From Epiperipatus broadwayi (lineage: Eukaryota; Onychophora; Udeonychophora; Euonychophora; Peripatidae): a DNA stretch of 64,000 bases. Positions 35,701-46,575 of this stretch are shown here, in pieces. Below the pieces are notes generated by a model that ran no database searches, was not told the origin of the DNA, and saw nothing but the letters and a program-made list of their open reading frames with translations. The stretch spans positions 3,903,081 through 3,967,080 of the forward strand of contig JAQFVV010000063.1 in NCBI GenBank assembly GCA_028023455.1, written 5' to 3'. Both the position numbers and the translations under genes were made by a program. Position 1 is the first letter of the stretch. Every line of letters starts with the position of its first letter.

Positions 35701-36236
35701 AAATGTACAAAGTACCTTAATCAGGCCATACAACATTTTAAGAAAGTCTGTGGGTAAATTTTGTTTAAATATTAGAATCAGAGTTGAAACAGAGTTATTG
35801 GATAAAGAAAAGTTTCATATTATGATTTTTTTGTTGTTGAGAAAAATGCAAAACGGAAATGGTCATGGAAGCATCCAAATGAAGGTATAGAAGAATTGGA
35901 TTATATTTTCACTAATAGAAAATATATCTATCAAGTTTGTAATAAATAGTCTTAATAAATTCAGCACAGAAAGTAATCATTAATTAGTGACATACAAAAC
36001 CAGAAAGGCAAAATCTATTAAGAAAGGCAGTATTGCCAGTTGATATTCCCAATCTTTAGAAACACTCCAGTGAATTTAAATTAGAACTTGTAGTAAATAA
36101 TTTAAAAATATTAACTGATTTGACGTTGGTTCAGACTTGACTGAAATCAGTAACATAATTAATCATTTATTAAAAATTGCAAGAAAGATAGCTGATACAA
36201 CAACAACAAAACTACTAAACATCACATTACTGTTAT

Positions 36237-36415
36237 TAAAACAGGCAAAACTCTCCATACACTGACAAAGGCCACAAGCCAGAAACTAGTCTGGGGATAT
36301 TGGATAAGTAGGCACTAGATAGGGATTTTATGCACAAGCCTTCTGGCATCCATTGATTACTCTGTTTGGCACTGAGTGGCACTACTGTATGAAGAGTTTT
36401 GCCTGTTTTAACAAA
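36237..36415. mobile_element. Repeat H190, copy 2, carrying a hammerhead relic
   Basis: It begins TTAAAACAGGCAAAACTCT and ends AGAGTTTTGCCTGTTTTAA, so it has good inverted ends of about 20 bp. The body is in the opposite orientation to copy 1: GGATATTGGATAAGTAGGCA and TTTTATGCACAAGCCTTCTG are reverse complements of copy 1. A hammerhead-like core sits at 36262-36291. It lies within RTE copy D in the linker between the endonuclease and RT. Confidence 0.78.
36262..36300 (+). ncRNA. Degenerate hammerhead ribozyme in H190 copy 2
   Basis: The order is CTGACAA, stem II GGC/GCC around CACAA, GAAA, a CTAG loop, then TC and TGGGGATATTGG. It matches HHR1 and HHR2 down to the GTCTGGGG cleavage region. 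The position equivalent to G8 in the core CUGANGA is A, and G8 is needed for catalysis, so this copy should be inactive. The upstream half of stem I does not pair. Confidence 0.6.
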
Positions 36416-38095
36416 AAAAAAAAACAGCTTTTCCTTAATAAATTTTCTATTAAAGCAAGAGAATATATGATAATTTTTAAAATTTGATCTATTTAAAATA
36501 ATTGACTATCTAGAGTTTTGTAAAATGTTATAAAATAAAAGAATTAATAATGATATAGCCAAATATAATTGTGAATTGTCAAAGTAAGCTATAGAAGAGA
36601 ATAATAGTCTTTCAAAGCATAAAATGACATCCTGATATTGGAAAGTTGTTTCTTCAATAAAAACAAAAGATGGAATTATTAACAAAGAAAGCAATGATGT
36701 CAGGAAATGGGTGAATGAATTTTCTAATCAATTATTAGTAAAAAAAAAAAAAAACAATAAGAAAACAAAGTATCACTTACAGTTATTACATCTTCTGAAT
36801 TGCCCAGCATTTTAATTGAAGATTTGGGACATTGAATTATTGATATTTTAAAAGAAGTAGGTGAAGAAGCATGATAAAAAGTTTCACAAGTGATTGGAAG
36901 AATGCAATAGAAATATCAATATATAAGAAAAGTGATAAAGAAGATATTAGAAATTACCGACTTATCATTTTTTTTACAAAATCTTTATCTAGATAATTAC
37001 AGTTCTTCTATAGTAAACTTTGGATTCAAACAAACCAAAAGAACAAGCTGGATTTAAAAGTGGATTTAGCATAATGGATTACATACAAGTATTGAAAGAA
37101 GTTGAAAAAAGGACCAAAGAATATGAGTTGCCTATATACTCCGGAATTGGAAATTATAAAAATACTTTTGATTTTATAAGAATTTTTACTGTCATTAATG
37201 CTTTAGATCATTGAGATATAGACATAGAATGTTTTCGTATTCTGAAAAACATTTATCAAAATGCAACAACAATGATTAGATTAATTAACACTGAAAAGAT
37301 TTTATAATAGAGTGATTTCATATGTCCAAAACGTTATGTTTGTCGATTAAAATGCGAAGCTAAGGAAATACAAGCAAGTGGAGATGATTTAAATCATTCA
37401 GATTTTGCAGTTGATGTAGTTGTTTTTGGAAATAAGGCTTCAAAAGTTCAGGAAATGGTGCAAGAGTTATGAGATGAAAGAAAGAAAGTAGGACTAAAGG
37501 TAAATGCTAGAAAGTCTGAAGTAATGTTCATTGATTTTTTTAACAAATAAATAAAGAAAAAAGGATGAACTAGAAATTAATGACTTCAAAAATATCTTGA
37601 TCAGTGAAAAATATAATGGATAAAATTCATCATATAATTTAACTTAGATGAAGTGTTTTTGGTAGAACTAACTTAATATTAAAAGGGAATATGTCTACAT
37701 ATTTGAAAAGAAATATTTGTAATAGTTGTGTTTTGTCAATTTGTAATTATGGATCTGAGACTTGGATACTTAATATGGAGAGATACTATCCTTTAGAAGT
37801 AATTGGAAGTCAAATATAGCATGAAAAAATAAAGATATCACTGACAATATTGTAAAAATTTAGATAGTTAGAGTTGGATTAAACATATTGTTAGAAGAGA
37901 TGATATTAAATGGATAGTTGAAGTTTTAAATTTGATCCCAGAGTTTGTACAAATCTAGAAAAATATGTGAAATGGGTAAATGAATTAAGGAGTGTTGCTG
38001 ATCTGTTGGGGAGAAAAGAGGCTAGTGATTGGAGAAATTGAATTAATCTTGGAGAGATTTTCATTCTGCAATGGATCGATAATGTTGAAATGATA

Positions 38096-39509
38096 GTGAT
38101 GACATGTTATACACTATACTGAGACTAATTAGTGTTTTGTAATGTATTGCATACTACATGCATATATGTTTTATTAATAAGACAATTGTAATTTTTTTAT
38201 GTTCAGTATATTGCTAACGAAATGCATTTTAGTTGAAAACTGTGATATTGACCAATAATATGTTTATTGTGTAAGAAGTCATTGTTAGGAAATCAATGAC
38301 AGCAATGCCAAATTTATTTGTATGAGTATCTGTTTGAAGTATAATTATTATATGATTGAATTTTATTATATTTTTGAAAATTTATGAACTAATTTTTGTT
38401 GCAAAGTACTTACAGTTTTAAGCCATCTTATTAAATATTCACTATTTTTTAGACGTGCTTATCCCGACGCGTAGCATTGCTGAGGCATTTTTTTTTATAA
38501 CTTTTTTATTTTATTGCGGTGATTTGGTTTTGAATACTTTACAAAAAATCATTGTCTTTAAAAAATAATCCATTTCTAAAGACAATGCAGAGCAAAATAT
38601 TTATCTACTTTCTGTAATCAATATCAATGATATTCTGTGATAATTATTGCAACTTTTCTATTTTTTTAATTTTAAAATTTGGAATAATAGAAATATTCTT
38701 ATGACTAAGTGGTACAATTTCATGGGTCTGTATTTTTAAGAAATTCCAATAATTTTGAACCTAACATATTGCTATACATTTATTTTTTCCTTCTAGTTCA
38801 TCACCTTCTGCAAATTTCCATTTTTAAAGATTATCTGGAATCCTATAATATTATTATTATAATATTATCATGAATCCTATAAAAGAATACCATCTGTCCA
38901 TCTGTGAAATTAATATAATCTACAATATTATTTTTTACGTTCAATTTTTGTTACTTGTAGTGCATCAAAGAAGTGATCATGGTATGGTTTTTGTAGTTAT
39001 AATCATTTTTAATTCTTCTTGTCAACTGTTAATCTTCAACCATAGCTTGTGAAGTTGTATATTAAATTCATGATTCTGTCAAGTATATGAATGTCCTCTT
39101 GATGAGTACACCAATAGTACAGATGTACTGAGAATTAGTCAGGATTTATTTTAGAGGAACCTAATAACTTGACTACTTTTATTTATTACATCTAAATCCC
39201 TAAAGGAGAAATTATTATTTGAGTAATAGTAAATAATAAATAAAAAGAAAAAAATCCCCTATTTATTGAGAAGATTTTATGTTAGAGATAGTAAAATATA
39301 AATACAGTAGAGAAGATGTTACAAATGCAGCATTGAATTAAAAAAAAACAAAAACAAATCTTACAGCAATATTATTGAAGAGTTATATTATTGAAAAGAG
39401 TTAATTCGTTTGTCCAAAAAAATAAGTGGGATTGATTTGAGAAATTATGAAATGATTAGTAATACCCAATAATGTTTGAAATATAGGCATAGCTTAATTG
39501 TAAATATGC
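38096..39509. other. AT-rich stretch, nothing recognised
   Basis: A 60-codon plus frame at 38870-39052 is unremarkable. A short GC-richer island GTGCTTATCCCGACGCGTAG is near 38455. Confidence 0.55.
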
Positions 39510-39905
39510 AGGATTTAAATACAGACTTTCAAGTACCCTTCAACTATCCACACTATCTTACACCACTGATACACATGACCACACATGTAGAAAAGATAAA
39601 TATTCACCAATATATGTATTTTGTGCTGATCCAGCACTCATCATTTGGTCCAAATCATCATCTCCCACACATGGATGTAATCAGTGCTCACTTTATATTA
39701 AGGTAGCAAATCTTCATTTTTTAATGGACAGATTTCAATCCACTCCAATCTCCAACTCTTCAGCCATCCATACCATTGAAAATATGATGATGGAATACCC
39801 AAATCCCATGCTGATGCCAATATTATTATTATGCCCATGTTGACTTCAAGTCACTCTGACTCCTCATATATAGGACCTTAACCATTTAAATACATAGAAG
39901 AGGGA
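39510..39905 (-). repeat. Dispersed repeat R, copy 2 (near complete)
   Basis: It is collinear over its whole length with the copy at 63.4-63.8 kb in the opposite orientation: the ACAGACTTTCAAGTACCC end, GATAAATATTCACCAATATA, CATTTGGTCCAAATCATCA, the AATGGACAGATTTCAATCC segment, TGATGATGGAATACC, ATTATGCCCATGTTGACTTC, and ATTTAAATACATAGAAGAGGG. The frame 39476-39706 covers most of it, but its stop positions differ from the other copies, so I read no protein. Confidence 0.82.
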
Positions 39906-39949
39906 TGGACAGGATACAGGCTTAATGTGTAATATTTGAAATACAGGCA

Positions 39950-40105
39950 TTCTTCATATACCTGGTTCAACATGAAATACGTATATTGGTGATTATTTAT
40001 CTTTTCTACATGTGTGTGGTCATGTGTATCAGTGGTGTAAGATAGTGTAGATAGTTGAAGGGTGCTTAAAAGTCTGTGTTTAAATTCTGTATATTTAATA
40101 GACAA
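39950..40105 (+). repeat. Dispersed repeat R, copy 3 (partial, inverted to copy 2)
   Basis: CTGGTTCAACATGAAATACG, GATTATTTATCTTTTCTACA, TGTATCAGTGGTGTAAGATA and AAAAGTCTGTGTTTAAATTC follow the R order on the plus strand. Together with copy 2 it makes an inverted pair about 45 bp apart. Confidence 0.8.
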
Positions 40106-40287
40106 TAAATATATTTAAAAAAATAGATGTACTAATATTTGGGTATTTTAAATGAAAAAAGATGGAAGAATATGAAAAATAATAAAAAGAGGAATTTGAA
40201 AAGAGTAAAAGAAGAATAACTAATGAGATTGAACCCAAGTTAAAATTCAACTTGAAATTAAGATTGCCAAAACAGCGAAATGTAGAT

Positions 40288-42235
40288 CAGGATTGTCCAA
40301 CCTGAGATAATTTGAGGGCCGCATATAAAAAAAAAAAGATTTATCTAAGGACCACATGCAGAATAAATAATACCGTCTATATTAAATTATTTGGAGAGTC
40401 CTATCATTAATTAATTTTAGTACACTCTAAAATTTTATAAACAAGTTCACAATGCTTAAAAAAGTTTTTATTTAGCAGTAGACAAGATGCAACAATTATT
40501 TCATTTGAATGAAAAGTCTGTGGTAGTTTAGTTTTATTTACTGGAGTAACTATATCACTTTCAATTTTTATAGCCAACAATTGTAGTAAATTTGAAAGAA
40601 ATTTATCTGTTAATGAGCATCAGGCCCAGATTTAAGGCGATTGGGCCCAATCGGCCCCCACTTGAAGGGGCCCCGCATCACCACCAAAATTAACAAAAAG
40701 TTATTTAAGTTTAATATATAGAGAGCCCCGCAAAAAAAATCCAATCGGGCCCCGCACTTATTGGATCTGGGCCTGATGAGCATCAATACTTTGATTTTAT
40801 CATGTTCACTGTTGAAAAAGTGCTTTCACAATAGCATGTGCTCCCAAGCATTGAACACATCTTAAATTCAAAATTTATCAATTTTGGATTTTTTTCTCTT
40901 GGTAGTAATTTATTTTTAAAAATCTCTTTTTTCACTTTTGCAAATATAAAAAATATCTGAATGCAAATCACACAATTCCTGCTGAAAATCAGATCTTATA
41001 TTTTCAATGGTGACAGTCATCTTCAATTTCCTTAGAATCTCCATATCAATTCTCAAAATCCTCAATGATTTCTTCAATATATTTTATATAAGCTGTAAAA
41101 TGATGCTCCTTCAAAATTCTTCATTTTTTCATAATGTTCTTTACAATTTGGACAATAATTAAAAATGGTATTAGCCAGTGTTGATTTGAAAAGCTTCAAT
41201 TTACTTTAAAGCCATTCAAATGACACTCTGTAAGATAACAATATTTTGTTGTTTACCTTGCAGTTTCAAGCTTAACTCATTCTAATGGTTAGTCATATCT
41301 CTGATAAATGCATGATCTGATATAAACATGGGATCTTGCATTTGATTTTCAAATTCTAGTCTATTTGACTTTACATCCTTTTTAAGAAATATGGGCATTT
41401 TATTTTAGAATGACAAAAGTGTTCTAAACATTTTCCAACATCTAACCAGCAAATATCAGAATGGAAAAGGAAATTATTATATGCAACATGAATTTTGTTC
41501 CAGGAATAGCAAAATTTTCGATGAGTTAAAGATCTAGTATTTCCTTGTATAATATTAGTTATATTTACAATTACTTTCCTGGCATTGACTTGATGCAGAC
41601 ATTTTCCACAAGGTAATTTTGGGGTGAATTATGCAGTGAATTGTATGTCAGTTATTATTCTCTTTCAATAGTCCACAAAAACCAATTTCAACCCCTGTCA
41701 TAGCTTTGACCCCATTTGTTACAATTCAAGAACATTTATCAAATCATCCATAGTTCATAATACGGTTTTTAACTATTTTGTAAATATCAATACTTTTAGT
41801 ACTCCTATGTAAAGATATAAAACTGAGCATTTCTTCATTAATAGTTAAGTCTTCCTGAATAGTTCAAACAAAAATTCAAAGTTGAATTAGAGTTCCTTAA
41901 TCAGTGCTGTGATAGTCTGAGAAAATAACGTTTCTGTTTTAAACTTCTCAGCTAATTATAGTACATTAAATTGTTTTGCCATTTCATTTGCACATTTTGC
42001 CACTATTGTACCATTGGTAAAATGCTTTTTAGCTTTTGCTAACTCCAACACTGCTTTGTATGAAGCCTTCAGGCTAGAACTTTGTGCAATGTTTACTTTT
42101 TCAAAAAAAAAAAAAAAACTTGGTTTGTGCTTTAATTTCTTTTTATGTTCTATAATAATGGTACTTAATTCTCCAATATACAGCTCAATTTTTTACTATG
42201 TCATATAGTGTAATGTTACTTCACATTATATTTTT
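40288..42235 (-). pseudogene. hAT transposase gene remnant, ZBED5/SCAND3-like group
   Basis: Read on the minus strand. The N-terminal part near 42100-42020 gives LKASYKAVLELAKAKKHF, the hAT segment SYKVALxIAKxKKPF, then TIVAKCANEMAKQF. The middle is badly frameshifted. Near 41330-41240 is DPMFISDHAFIRDMTNH, then NELSLKLQGK, matching the hAT LAFLTDITxHLNELNLKLQG segment. The C-terminal dimerisation region gives CESTFSTVNMIKSKY at about 40830-40783. The frame is then cut by a 155-bp MITE, after which SLTDKFLSNLLQ continues. The outer end at 40288 shows CAGGATTGTCCAACC, followed by GAGGGCCGCAT, a hAT-type terminal repeat. The other end and the BED finger were not found. The element is dead. Confidence 0.8.
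40613..40783. mobile_element. hAT-type MITE with perfect 8-bp target duplication
   Basis: A 155-bp element (40621-40775) starts CAGGCCCAGATTTAAGG and ends GATCTGGGCCTG, and is flanked by ATGAGCAT at 40613-40620 and 40776-40783. An inner inverted pair, CGATTGGGCCC and its inverse CCAATCGGGCCCCGC, gives it a GC-rich hairpin form. CAG...CTG termini with an 8-bp duplication are diagnostic of hAT insertion. It sits inside the hAT remnant's C-terminal coding part. Confidence 0.92.
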
Positions 42236-43975
42236 GTCACACTGATGAAACTTGCATGCAAACAAAAACATTGAATTCTTGTTTGTTTGTTTTTTTTTTT
42301 TTTTTAATATATATAATCAAATAGTTTGATTTCCATCTGCTTTGATATATTCACTTTTCTTATTGAATTTTTTTTTACAGATATGATTGTTTAATGATAA
42401 ATAGTAATAAAACCGATTCACTGGCAGTAGATTAATAAACATAACGCAGAAACAAATTACAATGTATATTTATTTATTTGGTCAACAATACAAACTCGGT
42501 AGCTGAACAAAAGAATGCTAATCATAGAATAAAATCTGGTACAAATGATGGACTTGATTTATGTGAGATTAGTCCCAAATATGTATTGAAGATGTTAATC
42601 AAAAATTTTATATAAAAAAAAAATTGTTTTCAAAGAAAACAATTTTAAAATTAACATTTAAAATTTCTTTTTGCAAAATAAACAATTACAAACGGATGAT
42701 ATCTTTACACAAATTTTGTGTTACATAACAAATTCTAGTCCATGCATCCTAACCATTACGGATGCTATTTTAAAGTAAACGGTTTTAAAATTAACTTTTT
42801 AAATTATTTTCGCAAATTAGATAATTATAAACCAGCAATGAATGATAAATATACTTTTTTTAGTAGTGTTAATTTTAATATTCAGTTTTTTTTAGCTATT
42901 TTTTTTTTTTTTTTTGTATTTTTTCTGTTTTTATTTCACAATACATTGAAACATTACTTGGTATTGGACCATTACTTTTTAACATGTTAGAAATTTACAT
43001 TATTCATTTAGATTTTTTTCTGTTTTTATTAGTTTATATTATGTAATAAAATTTTAAATTATATTCACTTTTTTTTTTATCTAGTGGGTTATATATTTTT
43101 AAACATCAATTTTTATTTTATTTTATTCATTAACATCTTCAGATTAGCTGGCTCTGCCTTGTGTAGAAATAGTATTTAAAACATGTTAAACAATGAATAA
43201 CCATAAAATGCTAACAAATATTTAACTGTGTTAGTTTTAACTTCAGTACTTTTCGATTATTTTTTAGCAGGAGTTAAATTTTATTTTTCTGATAAAAAAT
43301 CTACATTTTAATCAAAATATTTGTTAACTAGTTTTTTTTGAGACATGGAATTGCAAAAATAAAATACAAAATGGCTGAATTTTTTTAGAATTGCTGCAGG
43401 TTTATTTTGAAGCACATATTAAGTTTTTGTTGACACATCTATTTAAGTGTATAGCAATAAAACACCAAATAAAATTATCAACACCAAGATTATCAATTAG
43501 TGGCAGAATTGAAATATTTAATATGCATTCAAACTAAATTATTTTATTGTTTCACGTGTGAGAAATAAATCGACAAGTGGTCTGCACAAAATCACACCGA
43601 GCTGCAATTTGAATAGTCCCTTATATAGCTGGAACTCTCTACAATCAAATTTACAATTCATTGAAAAGTAAATGTTGTAGTATAATATATTCAAAACTTT
43701 ATTAACAGTAGAATTAATTTGAAATATTTATAATAAAAGTATGTAATAGTTTTAACAAGGCTGTAAACCTTAGCAATGAGCATCTGAAAAAATCGTCACT
43801 AGGGACCAATAGTTATTAAATGTAATGATAATATGAAAATATTTTTTTCAGAAATTGGTATTTAATAAATAGTTTTAAATAATGCTTTATTAATAATAAT
43901 TAAAATAAAATATCATAATCAACACTGTTGTAATCTTATATGTAGAAATAACTTATGTTAGTAGTGTTTTAATGA
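42236..43975. other. AT-rich stretch with a weak tandem duplication
   Basis: GGTTTTAAAATTAACTTTT near 42780 resembles TTTTAAAATTAACATTT near 42640, with similar order downstream, which suggests an old duplication of about 140 bp. A short hairpin, AAAATTGTTTTC with GAAAACAATTTT, lies near 42618. The 82-codon frame 42742-42990 has no family match. Confidence 0.45.
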
Positions 43976-44112
43976 GACATTGGTTACTAGGCTAATCTAC
44001 CATACCAGTGGGCTGAGGTTTGAGTCTAGACTTATTGAACCTTGAAAATATTTTCAGATGGTCTGAGGTTTGAGTCTAAACTTATTGAACCTTGAAAATA
44101 TTTTCAGATTGC
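43976..44112 (+). mobile_element. tRNA-like SINE head with a 50-bp tandem duplication
   Basis: TGGTTACTAGGC and, 40 bp on, AGGTTTGAGTCTAG resemble the A and B boxes. The segment CTGAGGTTTGAGTCTAGACT at 44013 is repeated 50 bp later at 44063 with one change, including CTTGAAAATATTTTCAGAT. The B box is therefore duplicated. Confidence 0.65.
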
Positions 44113-46491
44113 AAGCAGGCACAGAATTTTCTTCTAGTTAGCTATTTCATAAGCAATTTATCTATCCTCCATTAGTTAATAAAGAGATATCTAGTCATTA
44201 TTACTTAGAACTAAAAATTTTATATTAATCTGAATTAGTCATATAATCAAACAATGCAGTTGCAGTATACTGCAGAAAATATATATTTATTGGTGCTGAG
44301 CCTATACTTTAATAGTACTGTTCGTCTTTTAATTGTATATTGTAAAGTCTGTTCAATCTTAGTAGAATATTGTAAAAGCAGTTCAATTTCTTAAATATTA
44401 GATTGTGATTCAGTTTTTTTTTTAAAAAAAAATCTGATTTTTCATTTATGAATTGTTTATACTTGGTTTAAGCACATGATAAGTCCGTATGTATTAGCCA
44501 AAGCAATGGCCATATTCTTAAACTTATTCATTGAGCTGCCAGTTTGTACAACAGAAATGAAATAATTTAAAGTTTATCCAAAAATTATAAGATAACTATT
44601 TCTGTTTTACTGGAAACTATTTTTTAAGCATGATCAAATAAAGCAAACAATTTGTTATTTTTAAATATTGGTAAAAATAGTTTTTATTTTATAAAAACAA
44701 TGATGATTTCTATGGGCATCTCTAAGGCAGTCTGGTTATTAAAGTCTGTCGGCAATACGTGATATCCAAGATCATAAAATTATAAAGTTTTGGTTCATAT
44801 TATCATCAATAAAATAGATTGAATATTGAATTCATAGAATGAAGATGAATTGAAATAATAAAATATTGTTTAATTCATAATAAATAATACAAATACGTGC
44901 ACGAATGGACTCTTTAACAAGATACTTTCAGAAATATACAATATTATTTTAACAAGAAATTCTGTTTGTTAAAGATCTGTTAAAATTTGTTCCCAAGAAC
45001 AGATTGTTTTCCAATTATTAATTTTAATAATATTAGCTTAGGTATTAAAATATATATCAATTAATAAAAATTAATGAATCTGTTACGGAAAGAACATCTG
45101 AATTTAAATATACTTTCTATAATAAAAAATATAGGGACCTACATATGCACAAAATTATTATAAAATCAAATATGTGATAAGTAGAATATATTTAAGATAT
45201 AGCTCTTTCTGCTCACTTAGATTTTGCATTTATATAAGAATCAGTTTGTAAATACATTTATTTCTATTGGAATTTCATATTCAATCCTTTATAAAAGTTA
45301 CTTTTCTGACAGAAATTCTGCCGGGGGCTACTATGACTTAAAATTAATTAACAGTCTTTTATGATTTAATGTCATCTACTTTCAAGTTAAATAAAGACTC
45401 CAGTCTTAGAAAATTGAATGCAGCTTCTGGATGACTGAATATATATATATACTTTTAGAGACTTGTGTAACTTCTGTTGTCTGTCTTTCAAATTTTATGA
45501 TAATTTATAACTTTTCAAAGTTTAGGGCTGTCAGTTTCATATCCATATAATTTTATTTTATGCTGTAGCTACTTAATATGCAATCTGTAATTCATACCTG
45601 TGATGAGTATTTGACGATAGTTAGCAATCAGTCATGAGATAGCCAGAAATCTATAATCCAAAGAGTTTATTTAACTAGTTATTTCAAAATTTATACTCCA
45701 TTAATCCATTGAACCCATCTTTTTTAGGATTCAGCTACAAATAATTCTTGTCGTTTCTTTCAACTTCAATCTAAACTTTTATTCTGCATTTTGAAGATTT
45801 TTTTAAAAAAAAAAAAATACAACATACAAAACGAAAATAACCTGTCATACTTGTTTATAGAAACGAAGTATTTTTTAATATAACAGATCCCATAATAGGA
45901 TAAACTCATTAATGTAATAAAGAATTAATTACTTAACTTTAGGAATTCTATCCAACGATAGGCTGTAATCAAAATAATCCTCTAGAGAGTATTAAAGCAA
46001 AGATAAATTTCCTTTACGAAAACAAAAATTACCAATCTAAAAGCATTTTTCATTAACTTTATAAAAATCTAACATCGCTTGTTTTAGAAAGAAAATGAAA
46101 TAACTATTTAATTCTGTTTCTTTTGCAAAGAAAAAACGAAATAACAAACATATATATTTTTGCAGAAATTTTCTATACTTTGTTTTGTATGTCATTGTTT
46201 ATGGGTAAACCATCATTTCTATAAGACACGTCATTTAATTTAATCAATACCAATAAATGATCAATACCGTTGTAGTATATATATATATATGAATAACTAG
46301 ATATTTTAATGAGCATCTTATCAAAATATATATCTTTTTTATATGTAATTTAAGAATTTTATTTTAATGTATTTTTTAAAAATATTAGCCCAAAAGTTAA
46401 GTTATCTGATATTTCATTGTAATTAGATTTTAAATAATAAATATGAAAATGATTATATATCTTTCATTTGTACTGAAAACAATAGAAAATT
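44113..46491. other. AT-rich stretch, nothing recognised
   Basis: This is a 2.4-kb block without a 60-codon frame. A TA run lies at 46277-46291. Confidence 0.6.
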
Positions 46492-46575
46492 AAAATATCA
46501 CTCACACAAACAAATCTTCAGGATATGTAGAATAAAATATCACTAACATAAACAAATCTTCAGGATGTGTAGATA
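46492..46575. repeat. 42-bp tandem duplication
   Basis: AAAATATCACTCACACAAAC at 46492 recurs at 46534 as AAAATATCACTAACATAAAC, each followed by AAATCTTCAGGATRTGTAGA. Confidence 0.88.

Larger units (their letters stand above)
35185..38095 (+). pseudogene. RTE-clade LINE, copy D (near full-length, interrupted twice)
   Basis: This is the longest RTE copy. The endonuclease begins near 35190 (EGKLHVLEEL, then ELNIVG and EKTEGNRK) and continues with SGLGF and KKW near 35345-35370. KRKWSWKHPNEG and ELDYIF lie at about 35850-35910. The reverse transcriptase has NIRN/ISLLF-like residues near 36950. The frame 37020-37214 carries KEQAGFKSGF, and GNYKNTFDF where the family has VDYEKAFDS (Asp changed to Asn). 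DFAVDVVVF lies at 37401-37427 in place of FADD. Thumb residues VGLKVNARKSEVMF follow, then a tail ending near 38080 with WRN and LGEIF. Two copies of a ~190-bp repeat have landed inside (35499-35687 and 36237-36415). It is dead but gives the family's full layout. Confidence 0.87.

Noticed and set aside
40771-40790. CTGATGAGCATC as a hammerhead core
   Set aside because: It is the MITE end plus the target duplication, and there is no GAAA at the right distance.
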